A model generated the notes under the pieces. That model had not been told where the DNA came from. It searched no databases and saw nothing but the letters and a program-made list of their open reading frames with translations. From Metarhizium brunneum (Eukaryota; Ascomycota; Sordariomycetes; Hypocreales; Clavicipitaceae), in the NCBI RefSeq assembly GCF_013426205.1, contig NC_089423.1:5146001-5210000 (forward strand): a stretch of DNA of 64,000 nt. The letters run 5' to 3'. Position 1 is the first letter of the stretch. Every line of letters starts with the position of its first letter. The translations under genes were made by a program, and so were the position numbers. This document shows positions 10,678 to 22,981 of this stretch, one piece after another.

Positions 10678-11870
10678 TCATGTGCCAAGTTCTCCAGCTC
10701 TGTGATATGACCTTGCAATAGCCCGCCTCGTGGGTCTGCCTCCGACACCTGTCTCGCCTATGTCGCTCCTCTGCGCTTCCGTCGGATCATGTCCGCAGAA
10801 ATCACGGCTGTCGCGCTCACCTGGCTCGTTGAAACCGTGCACACCTCTCCCCCATCCGACGCTACGTGTAACCGTCTGCGTCACAATATCACACTCGTAA
10901 CCGAAAGGCTCAGTCTCCCGCAGCGGCAAATGGTTGAACCTCCAATCCAGCACGGCGGCATACGTGGACCGGTACGAAGCGACGGCCATGACGATGCCAA
11001 TCATCGATCCACTCACTATATCGTACCAGTTGTGCGCGGCGTCAATAGTGAGTGAGCAGGCTATCATGACGGCTGCGAGCAGTGGGCTCATTGTCAGTGC
11101 CAGTTTCCAAAATGCCGGTTTGTGGTCCGCCCAGACTTTCAGCTTCGCATTCAACCAAAGAAACAAGAAGAAAAAACCCGCAAAGGCCGCGGTTGAATGG
11201 CCGCTTGGAAATGATGTAACCGCCTCCTTGAGTCGCCAGGTGTCGGTTTGCGTGCATACTTCTGTGGTGTACATGACTTGCTGGAACCCAACCGCGTTCA
11301 ATCCAGTCTTGTTGTGTCTTCTTGCCAGGGAGATGTCCGGTTCGCACACATCAAGAAAGTATGGTCGGAATCCGCCTATGAGCTGCTTGATAGTCACTTG
11401 GAAGATCGTCCCAAGTGAGACGGCCCACATTGTGCCCATGATGGCATTGCTGGCGTCCCAAGCCGACTTGATTCGAACCTGGGCAAGCAGATAGACAAGT
11501 ATAGGTCCAAGGATGGAAACCAGCCCCGAGAACCACGCTGGCAAAATCCAACCGCGGTAGGGGTAGGCCCATTCGGGATACACGATATCCCCCGAGCCAT
11601 TGAATGTGATGGGAAAGGTTCGCACTACCTTGATCGGGGCATAATAAACCTACCAGTCTCGTGTTAGCTTTAACATGGGTACACCCAGGATGTGAAGGTG
11701 GTCATGTCGACACGTACGCACATACTCAAGGCGCCGATGGTTAGCATCAGGAGCACATCCATCCAATTCAATCGAATCCACTCCTTCAAGAATGCCCTCA
11801 AGTCATGAAGAAATGAAGGCTGACCTAGTGACACCGAGTCTGCCCCATTAGTTTGCGGCATGGAAGGCAT
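10678..11870 (-). CDS. PAP2-family lipid phosphatase (Dpp1/Lpp1-like)
   Basis: Membrane phosphatase predicted to dephosphorylate phosphatidate or related lipid phosphates. Exons are 11870-11718 and 11649-10678 (374 aa), joined over a 68-bp intron with GTACGT, GCTAAC and TAG. Several membrane segments are visible (for example MDVLLMLTIGALSMC, LVSILGPILVYLLAQV and WKLALTMSPLLAAVMIA). The three phosphatase motifs are present: K139-x6-RP146-147, FPSGHS with His202, and S250-x6-H257-x3-D261. In the third, the usual Arg after Ser is Leu251. The last 70 residues are hydrophilic and show no motif; a further C-terminal intron cannot be excluded. The start is the ATG that gives a short cytosolic N-terminus before the first membrane helix. 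Confidence 0.85.
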
Positions 11871-12603
11871 GGCCAGCTGCCTGTCCTATGACGATGTCTT
11901 GGGTGGCGGTGCCGGATAAAGCACACTCCGCAGATGGTAGCTTCTAAAATGAAACGAAATAAAACAAATACGTCAAAGAAAAAGAAAGAAAATTGACGAT
12001 GAAGATGTGTCAGTGCGTGTGTGACGTCGAGGATGAACGCCATTCCGGCCTGACGTCATGTGATGTGGTCGTTGCCTCGTGTACTCCGTACTTTGTGCTT
12101 AGAGGAGCCTGCCATAATAGTCAATATTACTGCCTTGCGTCAAAGTACATAGAAGCTTGATTCAAGGCGCGATTTACGTTTGCGAGGATAGGAAGTCGGA
12201 GTTTATTCCTTGCATACGTTTGTAAATGTTTCCTCCCAGTTTATATCGTTCTGTCGTGGTTGTTGGCCGATTCAGTCAGATGTGGTATCACCGAGTTGAC
12301 AGGTCCCCGCTTCAGCTGGACCACATCGTCATCCCAGCCAATATCAAATGCCCGTTGTCACGAGCTGTGAAACAGCCCATTCATAGACACCCACATTACA
12401 CGAAACAAGAGAAAACGAAATACGACACGTCCTTGAATAAGTGGTTTGCTCATTTCTATTGTGCCACGGAAAGTAGGCAACAGCAATGCTTGATACAAAA
12501 ATAGTCCGAAGACGACAGCTGACAAAGTCCGAATCCGACACCAGAACCATACAATATGTACGCTCCAAAAACAACTTCCACCAAGGTATATACATCACGC
12601 AAT
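11871..12603. other. Intergenic region upstream of PAP2 gene and downstream of GH72 gene
   Basis: This is the promoter side of the PAP2 gene and the 3' side of the GH72 gene. It contains TGACGTCA-like words near 12020-12060 (GTGTGACGTCGAG, CTGACGTCATG), which resemble CREB/ATF sites; no function is claimed. No gene is visible. Confidence 0.5.
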
Positions 12604-14306
12604 TTACAGAGCAACCATACCAGCACCAACGCAAAGGGCCACCAACATGTAGAGGCCCACAGCAAAGTCGCCAATGGCGAAGATACGGGCAACGGGGGCG
12701 CCATGAACGGCAAAATTGTCGCTACTACTAGTAGCCTTGGCATTGCCGCCGCCGCCGATGGGAGAGGTAGCGGTGGCGGCCTTCTTGTTAGTGTCACTAG
12801 CCTTGGCCAGGGCATCGGAGCAAGAGGAGTCAGAGTTGGCACTCTGGGTCTCAGCGGAGCCGTCAAAGTCGCAAGCATCCTTGGCCTTCTTCTGGCTGCT
12901 GTAATAGGCATCAAGAACGTAGGCAAGCTTCTCCTCATCGCTGCACATGCTGTAGGCACCGTAGACACCAGTAGTGGCATTGCCATTGATACCGGCGCAA
13001 GATTCGGGAGAGGCCTTGCAGATGAAGCCAAAGATGTCGCCGAATTTCTTGACAGCGAGGCCGGACTTGGGGACGCAAGCACGGGACTTGGCCATGCAGG
13101 AGCAGAGACTCTTGTCGGGGGTAGGAGGGAGGGCCTTGTTAGCCTGCCAGTTGTCGGTCAACTTGGGGCACTCGTTCATCTTGCCACCGGGCTTGTACTC
13201 GGACATTTCCAAGGTCTTGGGTGTGGCCCCGTTGACCTTCTTCTTCAGGGCGTCAAAGTCCTTGAGCTTGGTGGCTTTGCCGCCAGAAACCTTGACCAGA
13301 CCGTAATCGTTGGCCTCCTGGTAGTACATGTAGACGATACCACCGCTGAAGGTGCCAGTCATGTCATCAGAGTAGAGGGCGGTGGTTTCGTCAAAGATAC
13401 GGTTGGCAGCGCCGTCGTTGTTGCAACCATACTCGGCAAAGAATACAGGGACAGAGTAGTTCTCAAAGAATTTAACCTGCTGATCATAGCCGGACTTCTG
13501 CATAGAGCTCTTTCCACACCAAGAGTAGATGTTGTAACCCCAGAAATCAATGGACTCTTCGACAGTGTTGCAGTTGAAGTAGTCGGCAATCTCAGCGCGA
13601 ATATCCTTGTCATCGTTGGCGGCGTAGCCAACACCAAGCCATCTGGTAATCTTCTTGTTGTTCTTTATGTAGGCCTTGGTGTCTCGAACAGCGGCCTTGA
13701 CAAAGGCAGAGGCAGCGGTATTGTTCTTAGCGTTGGAAACCTCGTTTCCAGCAAAGAAGCCGATGACGTTGGGGTACTGGGCAAGCTCATCAATGACAGC
13801 CGTGTAACGCTCAAACAGGGCAGTGTTCCACTGAGGAGTGTCGCGGTTGATGGACTTGTCGGGCTCGCTGAGATCGGACACGATGTAAATGCCGGCATCC
13901 TGCAGCAGCTCCATGCAGGCCTTGTGGTCGGCCTTGGGGTCGATGGCGTAGGTTCGAATGACGTTGGTGCCGAGCTCCTTGAGAAGAGGGACATCACGCT
14001 TACAAACAGTCTCATCAGAGAGAGGGTCGACGTAGTTCTTCTTTGTATCGGAGGAGGAGGAAGAAGAACCACCGGCGCCGACTTCCTGCTGGTAAGCAAT
14101 ACCCTTCATGTAGAACTGAGTTCCGTTTTTGTAGAAGAATTTGGAGCCCTGTATGGATGCAAGTGCTTTTGTCAGAAATTGGTTTCTAAGGCGTAATAAA
14201 AACAATGCTGTCAACGGACCTTGACCTCGATGGGCTCAATGTCGGCGGCGGCCAGGGCGTTCCCTGCGACGGCAAGGAACGCCAACGAAAGCTTAGCTAG
14301 TCCCAT
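12604..14306 (-). CDS. GAS1: GH72 beta-1,3-glucanosyltransferase with X8 domain, GPI-anchored (Gas/Gel family)
   Basis: Cell-wall enzyme that cuts and religates beta-1,3-glucan chains at the plasma membrane. Exons are 14306-14220 and 14148-12604 (543 aa), with a 71-bp intron (GTCCGT..ACAG) placed by the junction EVK/GSKFFY. The signal peptide is residues 1-20 (MGLAKLSLAFLAVAGNALAA). The GH72 domain carries the acid/base in GNEVSN (Glu165) and the nucleophile in AEYGCN (Glu268). A Cys-rich X8/CBM43 module lies at about 375-470 (CSCMAKSRACVP, CAGINGN, YSMC), so this is the GH72+ subgroup. A Ser/Ala-rich linker precedes a hydrophobic tail (GLYMLVALCVGAGMVAL) typical of a GPI signal. A pyrimidine-rich leader lies upstream. 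A 546-codon open frame on the opposite strand is a shadow. Confidence 0.93.
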
Positions 14307-17300
14307 GTTGGCGGGATTCGAATACTGCAAATGCGGAAGCTTGTTCTCTTGTTCTTTACGGGTTGAACAGTTGCAAATGTGAAAAAGAGAAAAAAACTTG
14401 ACGAGTATTTCCAAGGAGTGTCAGGAATGTAGTTCAAAAAGTTGTTGTAGCTTGCTATGGTCGGTAAGGAGTGTCAGAAAAGGCGTAACAAATGAGGCAG
14501 CCAACCTCTATTGGTAAAAATTAGACGCGTATTAAAAAGAAGAAAAAGAAGATGATGAAGAAGAGACCTCAGAGCCAAAACCGTAGCTTTTGAGATCGGG
14601 AAACGAGTGTGGTTTTGACCAAAGTGAAGTTGGAGAAGGAACGAAAGAGAAGGCAAGCCAACAACACAGGAGGCGGCGACCACAAGCCAGGGGTTTGCCA
14701 TCAGATGGAGAATAAGGAAATTGGCTGGCGCCAATCCCTCAAATGGATATCCAGGGGGCCAGCGCGGGGATTGATTGGCTCAGGCTAGCAGACTGGGTCG
14801 AACGGCCACCCAGACGGCACGGTTCAGCGCAAACCCCTGTGTTTTATTAGCCACCGGTACGGAGTACAAAACAGGCACACGGGGCCAAGTGCCATAGAGC
14901 CAATAGGAGCTATTCATTAGGGGGAGGTCGAAGTACATTTGGGCATGAAGAACCTCTAATATTTTGTACCGAACCTAATGTCATAATTTAAAACATCCTT
15001 TCCCCATAATTCTCTTTGGAACCTCTCGAATCGCTGTCGGCACCTGTCTGGAACTCCCCTATGTCGCCAGACTTTCGGCCAATGAAACAAGGCACCTGGG
15101 GGTTATTTACACCAGACCACCTGTACATAACGCTTACCGTAGGATCTGACATCGACCGACCACATGCACAGGCGGGAGGCGTGAGGCGCTAGACCCCCCA
15201 GCGAACCCCACAGCAGACATCAGCGTAGCGGCACAGCCTCTTCGAACCCCCCAGTGCCCCGAACAGGCTTAGAGTTGCATCACTGGAACTCATGCGCCGT
15301 CCAACTGGCTGGGGCACTGGGCCACCGTTTCTTCCCTGAACAACTCCCTGGGCAACCCCCTGAACGCCCTCTGATCGCCCCCACTTCTCCTGGCCAGCGC
15401 GAGGCGCAGCACCATATGTACATAAACAGACGAGCTTGTTTGTGATGATCGGTCCAGGGGCGATCTCCTGGCGGCAATTGGTGACATCTGGACTTTGATG
15501 ACTGATGAATTTTCAAGGCGGGTGGCCAAAAGGAGGTGATGCCCCATGCTAGTTAGTCTGAATGGCGCGCGTTGGGTCGTTGGGTGGGTGGCTAGCAAAG
15601 AACCAGACACTAACGGCATTGCCAGAGCATCTCGGTCCGTCCTATCCTCTCGCATCGACATCTTTCAACTTTGCTGCCGCCTTTCCGTTGAGCACCTTGG
15701 GCGTCAGCCCTGAAACGCCAATTCCGTCCTTCAACTTTGCTGTCAATGACATTGTCTTGTCAGTCAGTCTCATTGCCACGCTTGTTTATGCAGGTCCGCC
15801 GCCAACCCAGACGAACCAGAACAGCCTTGGCCAAGTGGGGCCTGCCTAGGCGGCTTCGATGGGCTTGGCTTCTTCCTCGCAACAACCACATCTTCCTTTC
15901 CTCCGCATCTCTCTCTCTGTCTCTGCCTCGACACGGCGTCAAAAGTGCAAGCCGCCTACGACAAAGGTAGCTTGGCATTCGTTAGTCTCCCAAAACAACC
16001 AAAGACAACATACATCCAGTGCATGCCCAGGAGCACAGAAGGAATGGGACGACCAGCATCTCCGCATTTGGAGCCAGTCGAGCCATCCTCACCTTCGCCT
16101 GACACATTCTCCAGAAACAACCACTCGATTCCCCAAACGCTGCTCCGAATTCAGCATGGCAGTGCAGAGGCGTCAAGCTCGTATTGCCAGAGATTCACTC
16201 CCATCACTGAGCCATCTCCCCTTTTAGTTAAAAATAAATGCCGTGTGTTGACCTTCGGTTAGTTTCTGCAAATCCTCCCCATCCACAATTCTGGCAGTGC
16301 AATGGGGGGCAGAATGCCAATCCGCATCAATATTGCTGATTCCAACTCATGTGCCTGTCCAAACTCGGCATCATACCAAGATCGAAATGCGTATATCAAA
16401 GCAAGTACAGTAGATTCGCGCCGGTAGCCCAATTCGTTGTGGAAACCGTCAGAATCCAACGAATGCAAACAAAGCTGCATTCATTCACTTGTCCCGGGCA
16501 TAGCCACCGTTCCCACTGCCTATTCATACTTGCCATTCTCATCTCCTCCGCTTGTCAAGTGTCACCGATGTCAGGATGAGCCCGCTTGTCTAGCTCTCTT
16601 TCAGATTCTAGACTACGCGCCAGCCAAAGTGATCGACCTTCATCCCTTGACGTCCACCGTCAGTTACCCGTTCCTCGGATCCCTTTGGCGGTCCAGCTAC
16701 TGCAGCCGAGTCGCTGGGTGGTGAACTTCTATTGAAATAAAGAACTGCTCGCAACTCTTGGCTTTCAGCAAGCGACGGACGAGAAGGTCTCGAAATTTGG
16801 CCTCCTGGCCAACTATCGATGTTATTCAAGCTGCCAAGCAACTCAACCCCTCGTGCCGCTTTGGTTGCAATTTACCTCGACCAAGTTTCTCGCTAAGAGT
16901 CTTCATCCGCTGCCGAACCCGTCTCGATTCTCGTAGAAATTGAAAGCATCCACATTGCGCCGGGCCCATGCTATATATCCTTGCGCGCCGCAATCTCAGT
17001 CTGGTTTTCACTAGGCTTATAACAGGCCAGCTTTGCCGCTTCACCTGTCCTGGTTGCCAAGAAACCAAGCATCACACTGTTGAACGGGCCGCATCGTTTG
17101 TTCGAAGGTTGGGCCATCATCGTCCCACATACAGTGTGTTGTATGGAGAATGCTGTTGTGGCGAGGCTCTCGATGATCTCCCATTTTCCCATCTACTTGC
17201 GTCTGTATAATCGTTGCGGCACTCATCCCCTAGAATGCTACTCCCAGCCACGAGCGCCTGAGTTGAGATAGTTGAGATTGAACAGTGATTGGGAGGATTG

Positions 17301-18665
17301 TCGAATTCTCCAGCTTTGTGGATCGCATATTATATATCACTTTTCAGCATGCTTCTTTGCTTCGGCCCCAGTTCCAGCATGGTCAAAAGGCAGTTGCCTC
17401 TGGATGTCGTGCGCCTAGAATTGGTGGCGTGCCCCAAGACACAATACGACCAACCGATGCACTCCAAGGTCTCCCGTGAACAGCTCCAGGTCTACATCTT
17501 CGTCTTCGCGTTGCTGATCGGCTGTGAAAGGCCACGGGCCAGACTTGATAAATGTGGCGGCTGTTGTTGCAAAAAGTTACCTGTCACAAGCCTTTGCCTT
17601 GTTGCTTCCCGCACGTGCTCACTTGGAGCTTGGGATTGCAAACTCACATCCATGTTGACGCTGACGGGGTCTTCTATTTCAATGATTCAACCTATGATAA
17701 TGATCATCATTGCGTGACAGATTGATCAGGGTTGATCACATTATTAGTATCTACAGAGTTATGGTACATCTACAGGCCAGGGTTTTTGGCAAGAAAGCTG
17801 TCCTTATAAGGCACTGGGATTCTACATTCGACAATTCGGCCATTCTCCTCTGACAGTCCTCGATTTTCTTTTGCTATGACGGCTTCCCTTCGCCGGCATC
17901 TGGGCTTTATGCAAACACCTTGAGGCTTCAAGGTCCGCTTCTAATCAATCACGAGGCTCAACATGACTGCAAGCATGTACTTTGCGGACCGTTGATTCAG
18001 CGTGGCGTCAACAAAATTTCCCCATTGTTTATCCTGTTCACACATTTCGAACGACCGTTCTATGACGTCTTCTGTATGTAGTTCCCGGACACTTCGCCCG
18101 CCACCACGTCAAATGCAACCCCCCCAACAATAACGGTCTCGGACGCCAACGGCCATGAGTTCTTCGTCATTTCAGGCCATGTTGAATTTCCTGCTGTACA
18201 TGAAATGTTACAAATTCGACAGCTCCTCGCTCGGGAAATTACCTAGGTATCTACTGCGTTGAGCGGGAAAAGTGCATACGAGTAGAGCCAATGACCAGTG
18301 TGAGAGTCATGATTAGATTTGACAACACATTATGAGATCGCCAATCCATTCACATCTCCCATTACTACTTCCTCCCTGTGGGGTACATACATCTTCTTAC
18401 AAAACTTGGAAATGATGTAACTGGCTGTTTGGGGGCTGCTTTGACCAGTAAGCAGTTTGGCTACGTGAGGGTGTTGTCCGCCAGCGACTCTTGGTGATGA
18501 TGCGTCATGATGTCATGTAAGAAGACGGCTAGTCGCTATATATATATCTCGGAGGCCTTTCAAGATATCATAGGTTGTATATCATTCTTCGCGGGTATTG
18601 AATGAAACATAATATCGGCAAGTTTCAAACATACTGTATTCTTATTTCTAATCCATACGGCCACA
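14307..18665. other. 4.4-kb intergenic region, no gene recognised
   Basis: The first few hundred bases are the GH72 promoter, with AG-rich tracts at 14520-14560. The rest has only short overlapping frames on both strands with no domain-like sequence (for example 15562-15849 and 17289-17717). TGACGTCATG-like and TGATGCGTCATGATGTCATG words lie at about 18496-18518, upstream of the next gene. A non-coding RNA or a short spliced gene could be hidden here, but I see no evidence for one. Confidence 0.5.
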
Positions 18666-19231
18666 ATGTCTTCGGTCCAAACTCGCAGTGGAGGGTCTAG
18701 TGCAGGCACCAAGGTAATATCATGGACGAGCCGAACAGGATCCTCCCCTTTGACTCACTTAAGCTAATAGCTCAGGTTAACGCTGGGGAAAATGCCCCCG
18801 TCACGCGTGAATCGGCCGGCGACGTTCAAACCGATTCCCTAGCAGCAGAATCATACAGAGCCGATGGCGAATTCGCCAAAAACCGCAATGCTGAGCCCGG
18901 CGATGTTTCCTCCAGAGCCATTCCTCGCTCCCATGCGGATGACTCTACTGCCGAATCCGCGCCGTCATGTGTCAGCAGCCAACACGTTTCGGACAAGGGC
19001 GGCTCGCATGGCAAGAATCTGAAGGGAGGTGGTTTTGATAACCAAGATGTACAAGATGGTGTCCAGAAAGCATTCGCATCCGAGCCCGGTTCCATCAACG
19101 ATCCAGGCAGACTTGCAGAAGCCAAGTTTGAGCAGAGTGAAGCAGCAAATCCGCGAGTGGCAACTAATAGGGATGTTGATTTGAAAACTGGAACGGCATA
19201 TGACGGGCTAGATCCAGACGTGGACGCCTAG
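18666..19231 (+). CDS. Small disordered protein, conserved in filamentous fungi, function unknown
   Basis: Exons are 18666-18713 and 18776-19231 (167 aa). The 62-bp intron has GTAATA, a GCTAAT branch site and CAG; the join reads MSSVQTRSGGSSAGTK/VNAGENAPV. The protein is hydrophilic, Gly/Ser/Ala/Asp-rich, with no membrane segment or signal peptide. Its word pattern, SDSLAAES-like (here TDSLAAESYRADGEF) and INDPGRLAEAKFE, is one I associate with a conserved hypothetical family of Pezizomycotina; this is from memory and unverified. Without the intron the ATG at 18722 would give a different 169-aa start, but the spliced start has the better family-like N-terminus. Role unknown; stress-type disordered proteins look similar. 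Confidence 0.7.
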
Positions 19232-21004
19232 TCTACTGACTGCATGTATACTTTAATCGTTTCGATGTTTTTTCGTGTACCGCATAGGGGGAAAACGCCA
19301 TTGTTTTCTTTGTTCCTTCCAGTGGTACCCATTACAGTGATACAAAGCCATATCTAAATGCACATGGCTTAATCTGCTGCCTGGCGCCATGGCACCGCAC
19401 GATGCCACCTTGGGCGATTGAATTTATGCGAAAATGCAGCTTCTAGGCATCAGCTTTAGCAAATAAATCTATTTAGCTCCGCAAGGGGGGGAGACGTATT
19501 CGGCATTTCGTGCGTTCTGTACAATATGGAATTATCGCAGCTGAGAGAGCATTGATGTGATATGACGGGCATTGCGGTGAGATCTGCTGCACAGGACTAT
19601 ATGGGACATACCATGCAGTAAGGCTCTCCAACCCAACGATTGAAAAAAAGCAAAGGACGGCAGTACTCACTAGGATGCAGTTGTGACTTTCTGTCGCTGA
19701 TGAGACACACTTGCATCTGTCGAACTCAGAACCGCAAAGAAAAAACAAGCCAACGCACCCCAGAGGACATGGACACTCAAAGACGAGGCATCATTGCCGA
19801 CAAGTCGACAGATCCATCCGTATACCGGTCGAGACCACAGAATTCAGAAAGCTCAGCTTTGGTGCATTCAAACGGCCGTTGTTCTAGACATCTGTCGAGA
19901 ACCTTGACGTCCTTGCCATATCCTGGTTACGTCGAGGGCGCGGAGGAGTTGGCGAGACGCACGCTGGGAGAGGCACAGCCTCAGGTGGTTCCAGCGGAAC
20001 TTATCATGAGGAGGCTACAAGAATGAGAGACGCTGTGCGCCAAAGGCACTTTGTTCATTTGCTCGTTGCGAGTCTGGAAATTGTGGAAGTTATCTGTTTG
20101 GAATTGACAGTAACCAAATTGGAAAGTGGCCCTGGGCATCAAATTCGACGTTTGCGGCTGTCTACTACAAACCAGTTCTATACCCGTCACGACCTACTGA
20201 TTTAGATAAAAATAATAGAATGATTGCTTGTGTACTTTCCAAATTCTACAGTCCTGCAGATTCGGGTGCTTGAATTGGAACCACCCCAGCGACCATGCAC
20301 AGTCGCTGTAGGGTAGCGAGCCTAATAGGGTGGCAAAATTTTTTATCAAATCTTATCGGGCAAGAACGGAAGGCACAACATGACGTCAAGCCGTCGTAAC
20401 TGCCGCCCACCAAAAATTTATCAGTCGTGGTACACAAAAAGGTGCAGCCGTAAATACAACCAGAAATACGAACTGCTGGAATGACTGCTCCATTGAGCCT
20501 TGCACTGCAATAAAGTCGCACAGAAAATAGCATGCCTCTACTCCGTAGTCCCTGCCCCTTTGAAACAAACTTCCGCCCCAGTGGCGATGCCGAAGGAATT
20601 TTGTGTGCCCTGGCTTAGTTAATGCCTTAGTTTGATGCCTGACATGTATCATTAGAGTCAGAGTCTGTCTTATCGAACCAAAAAATTCTGGCTGCGCCCC
20701 ACCATCCAAAAATCCACCCCGCCTCCATTATCTTTTTCGACGGCTTTTGCCAGCGGAACCTACGACTTGGGAGTGCAACACTTGTCTTGCCGCTTGGCTC
20801 AACCCTTTTCTTTTTCTCTTCTTCATCCGGAACAGACTCACACTTATTTCCTAGTCGAGCATTTGTGTTACTGTGCCCAAGTAACGCACGACGACATACG
20901 GCATTCGGTTTCGTGACGTTCCTTTGAACCCGACAACCGTCCCCTCGCTGTTCTAAATTTTTGTTCACCGTTCTTTGTCGTTGTTTTCTAATCGAACCGC
21001 CGAA
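19232..21004. other. Intergenic region upstream of ARB1
   Basis: No convincing gene. A 128-codon open frame at 19640-20026 has no recognisable domain. The bases before 21005 are pyrimidine-rich (CTTTTTCTCTTCTTC at about 20810) and likely the ARB1 5' leader. Confidence 0.5.
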
Positions 21005-22981
21005 ATGCCTCCTTCCGCTTCCAAGGAAAAGAGACTCGCCAAGAAGGCTGCCGAGGGCAAAACCAAGGCCGGAAAGGGAGCCAAGGCAAAGGCCAAGGAG
21101 CCCGAGCTCGATGCCAACGGCAATGTTATCCGGGACGACGCCCCCGCCACTTCTGGAGAGAAGCTTGACGAGGTGAAGCGCCTCGCTGAGCAGATGGACA
21201 AGCACGGTATCTCGGATCGAGTCACCACCGGTGTTTTGTCATCGACCCATGCCAGCAAGGACGTCAAAATAACCAGCACCAGCTTGGTGTTCCACGGCCG
21301 CGTCCTCATCACCGACTCGACCCTGGAATTGTCCTTTGGCCGCCGATACGGTCTCCTCGGTGAAAATGGTTGCGGAAAGAGTACACTCCTCAAGGCCATT
21401 GCTGCCCGAGAATTCCCCATTCCCGAGCACATTGACATCTATCTTCTGAACGAAGGCGCTCCTCCCAGCGATCTCGGCGCTCTGGAATGGGTTGTCAAGG
21501 AGGCCGAGATGGAACTGGAGCGTCTCGACAAGCTTGCCGAGAAGCTCCTCGAGGACGAAGGCCCCGAAAGCCCCGTTCTTATTGACCTTTACGATGTATG
21601 GATCCTTTAAACCTGTGCCTCATTAGCAGGCTGCTAACATATTTGCTCCTACAGCACATGGATAAGATGGACCCCTCGACCTTTGCCACTCGTGCCTCAC
21701 TCATCCTCACTGGTCTCGGATTCAACAAAAAGACCATCCACAAGAAGACCAAGGACATGTCTGGTGGTTGGAGAATGCGAGTTGCTCTTGCCAAGGCCCT
21801 GTTCGTGAAGCCTTCGCTGTTGCTGCTTGACGACCCTACCGCTCACTTGGACCTCGAGGCCTGCGTGTGGCTCGAAGAGTACCTCAAGAAGTGGGATCGT
21901 ACCCTCGTTCTTGTTTCCCACTCAATGGACTTCCTCAACGGCGTGTGCAGCAACATGATTGATATGCGTGACAGACTCCTCCAGTACTATGGTGGTAACT
22001 ACGACTCTTACCACAAGACACGTGCCGAGAATGAGACGAACCAGATGAAGGCCTACACCAAGCAGCAGGAAGAAATTGCCCACATCAAAAAGTTCATTGC
22101 CAGTGCAGGTACATACGCCAACTTGGTCAGGCAAGCCAAGTCGCGACAGAAGATTCTGGACAAGATGGAGGCCGACGGTTTCATTCAGCCCGTCACTCCC
22201 GACAAGGTCTTCACTTTCCGATTCGCTGACGTCGACAAGCTACCCCCTCCTGTCTTGTCCTTTGACAATGTCACCTTCTCTTACTCTGGAGACCCAGCTG
22301 ATGACCTGTATCGCAACCTGGACCTTGGTTTCGACATGGACTCCCGAACTGCCCTTGTCGGCCCCAACGGTGTTGGCAAGTCTACTTTGCTGCGTCTCAT
22401 GACTGGCAAGCTTTCCCCCACCGGAGGTTCCGTCACTCGCCACACCCACTTGAAGCTCGGACTTTACTCCCAGCACAGTGCTGAGCAGCTGGATCTCACC
22501 AAGTCGGCGCTCGACTTTGTACGAGACAAGTACAAGGAGAAGTCCCAGGATTACCAGTTCTGGCGTCAGCAGCTTGGCCGATATGGTTTGACTGGCGAGT
22601 CGCAGACTGCTCTGATGGGCACTCTCTCCGAAGGTCAGAAGAGCAGAATCGTTTTTGCCCTGCTGGCCATTGACGGGCCCAACATGCTTCTGCTTGACGA
22701 GCCTACCAACGGTCTTGATATCCCCACTATTGACAGTCTGGCTGATGCCATCAACGCCTTTAGCGGTGGTGTTGTTGTCGTCTCCCACGACTTCCGGTAT
22801 GTGCCAATGCCAACTTCATTTTGACAAAGGTTCGATGACTAACTGTTGCAATAGACTTTTGGACAAGATTGCCAAGCAAATTCTTGTGTGCGAAAACCAG
22901 ACCATTCAGGTATGGGACGGCACAATTGGCGATTACAAGAACTATCTGCGCAAGAAGATGATTTCAGCTGGTGCTGTGTAA
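21005..22981 (+). CDS. ARB1: ABC-F ATPase ARB1, 60S/40S ribosome biogenesis
   Basis: Soluble twin-ATPase ABC protein without membrane domain. The yeast orthologue shuttles between nucleus and cytoplasm and is needed for ribosomal subunit maturation. Exons are 21005-21595, 21655-22796 and 22855-22981 (619 aa; yeast Arb1 is similar in length), with introns of 59 and 58 bp. A Lys/Ala-rich basic N-terminus ([19 protein letters not shown]) precedes ATPase 1, with Walker [10 protein letters not shown] (about 119), signature MSGGW (about 231) and [12 protein letters not shown]. ATPase 2 has Walker [10 protein letters not shown] (about 431), signature LSEGQ (about 520) and [11 protein letters not shown]. 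Between them lies the ABC-F linker ([20 protein letters not shown]). GCN20 and New1 are less likely because the length, N-terminus and linker match ARB1/ABCF2. Confidence 0.95.

Noticed and set aside
12556..14196. 546-codon open frame on the plus strand opposite the GH72 gene
   Set aside because: It is the antisense of a well-supported GH72 coding exon. Its Gly/Val/Leu-rich, domain-free sequence is what a GC-biased gene gives in the reverse phase.
19640..20026. 128-codon open frame between the disordered protein gene and ARB1
   Set aside because: No domain-like pattern, weak start context and no supporting splice structure; kept as intergenic, though a lineage-specific gene cannot be excluded.
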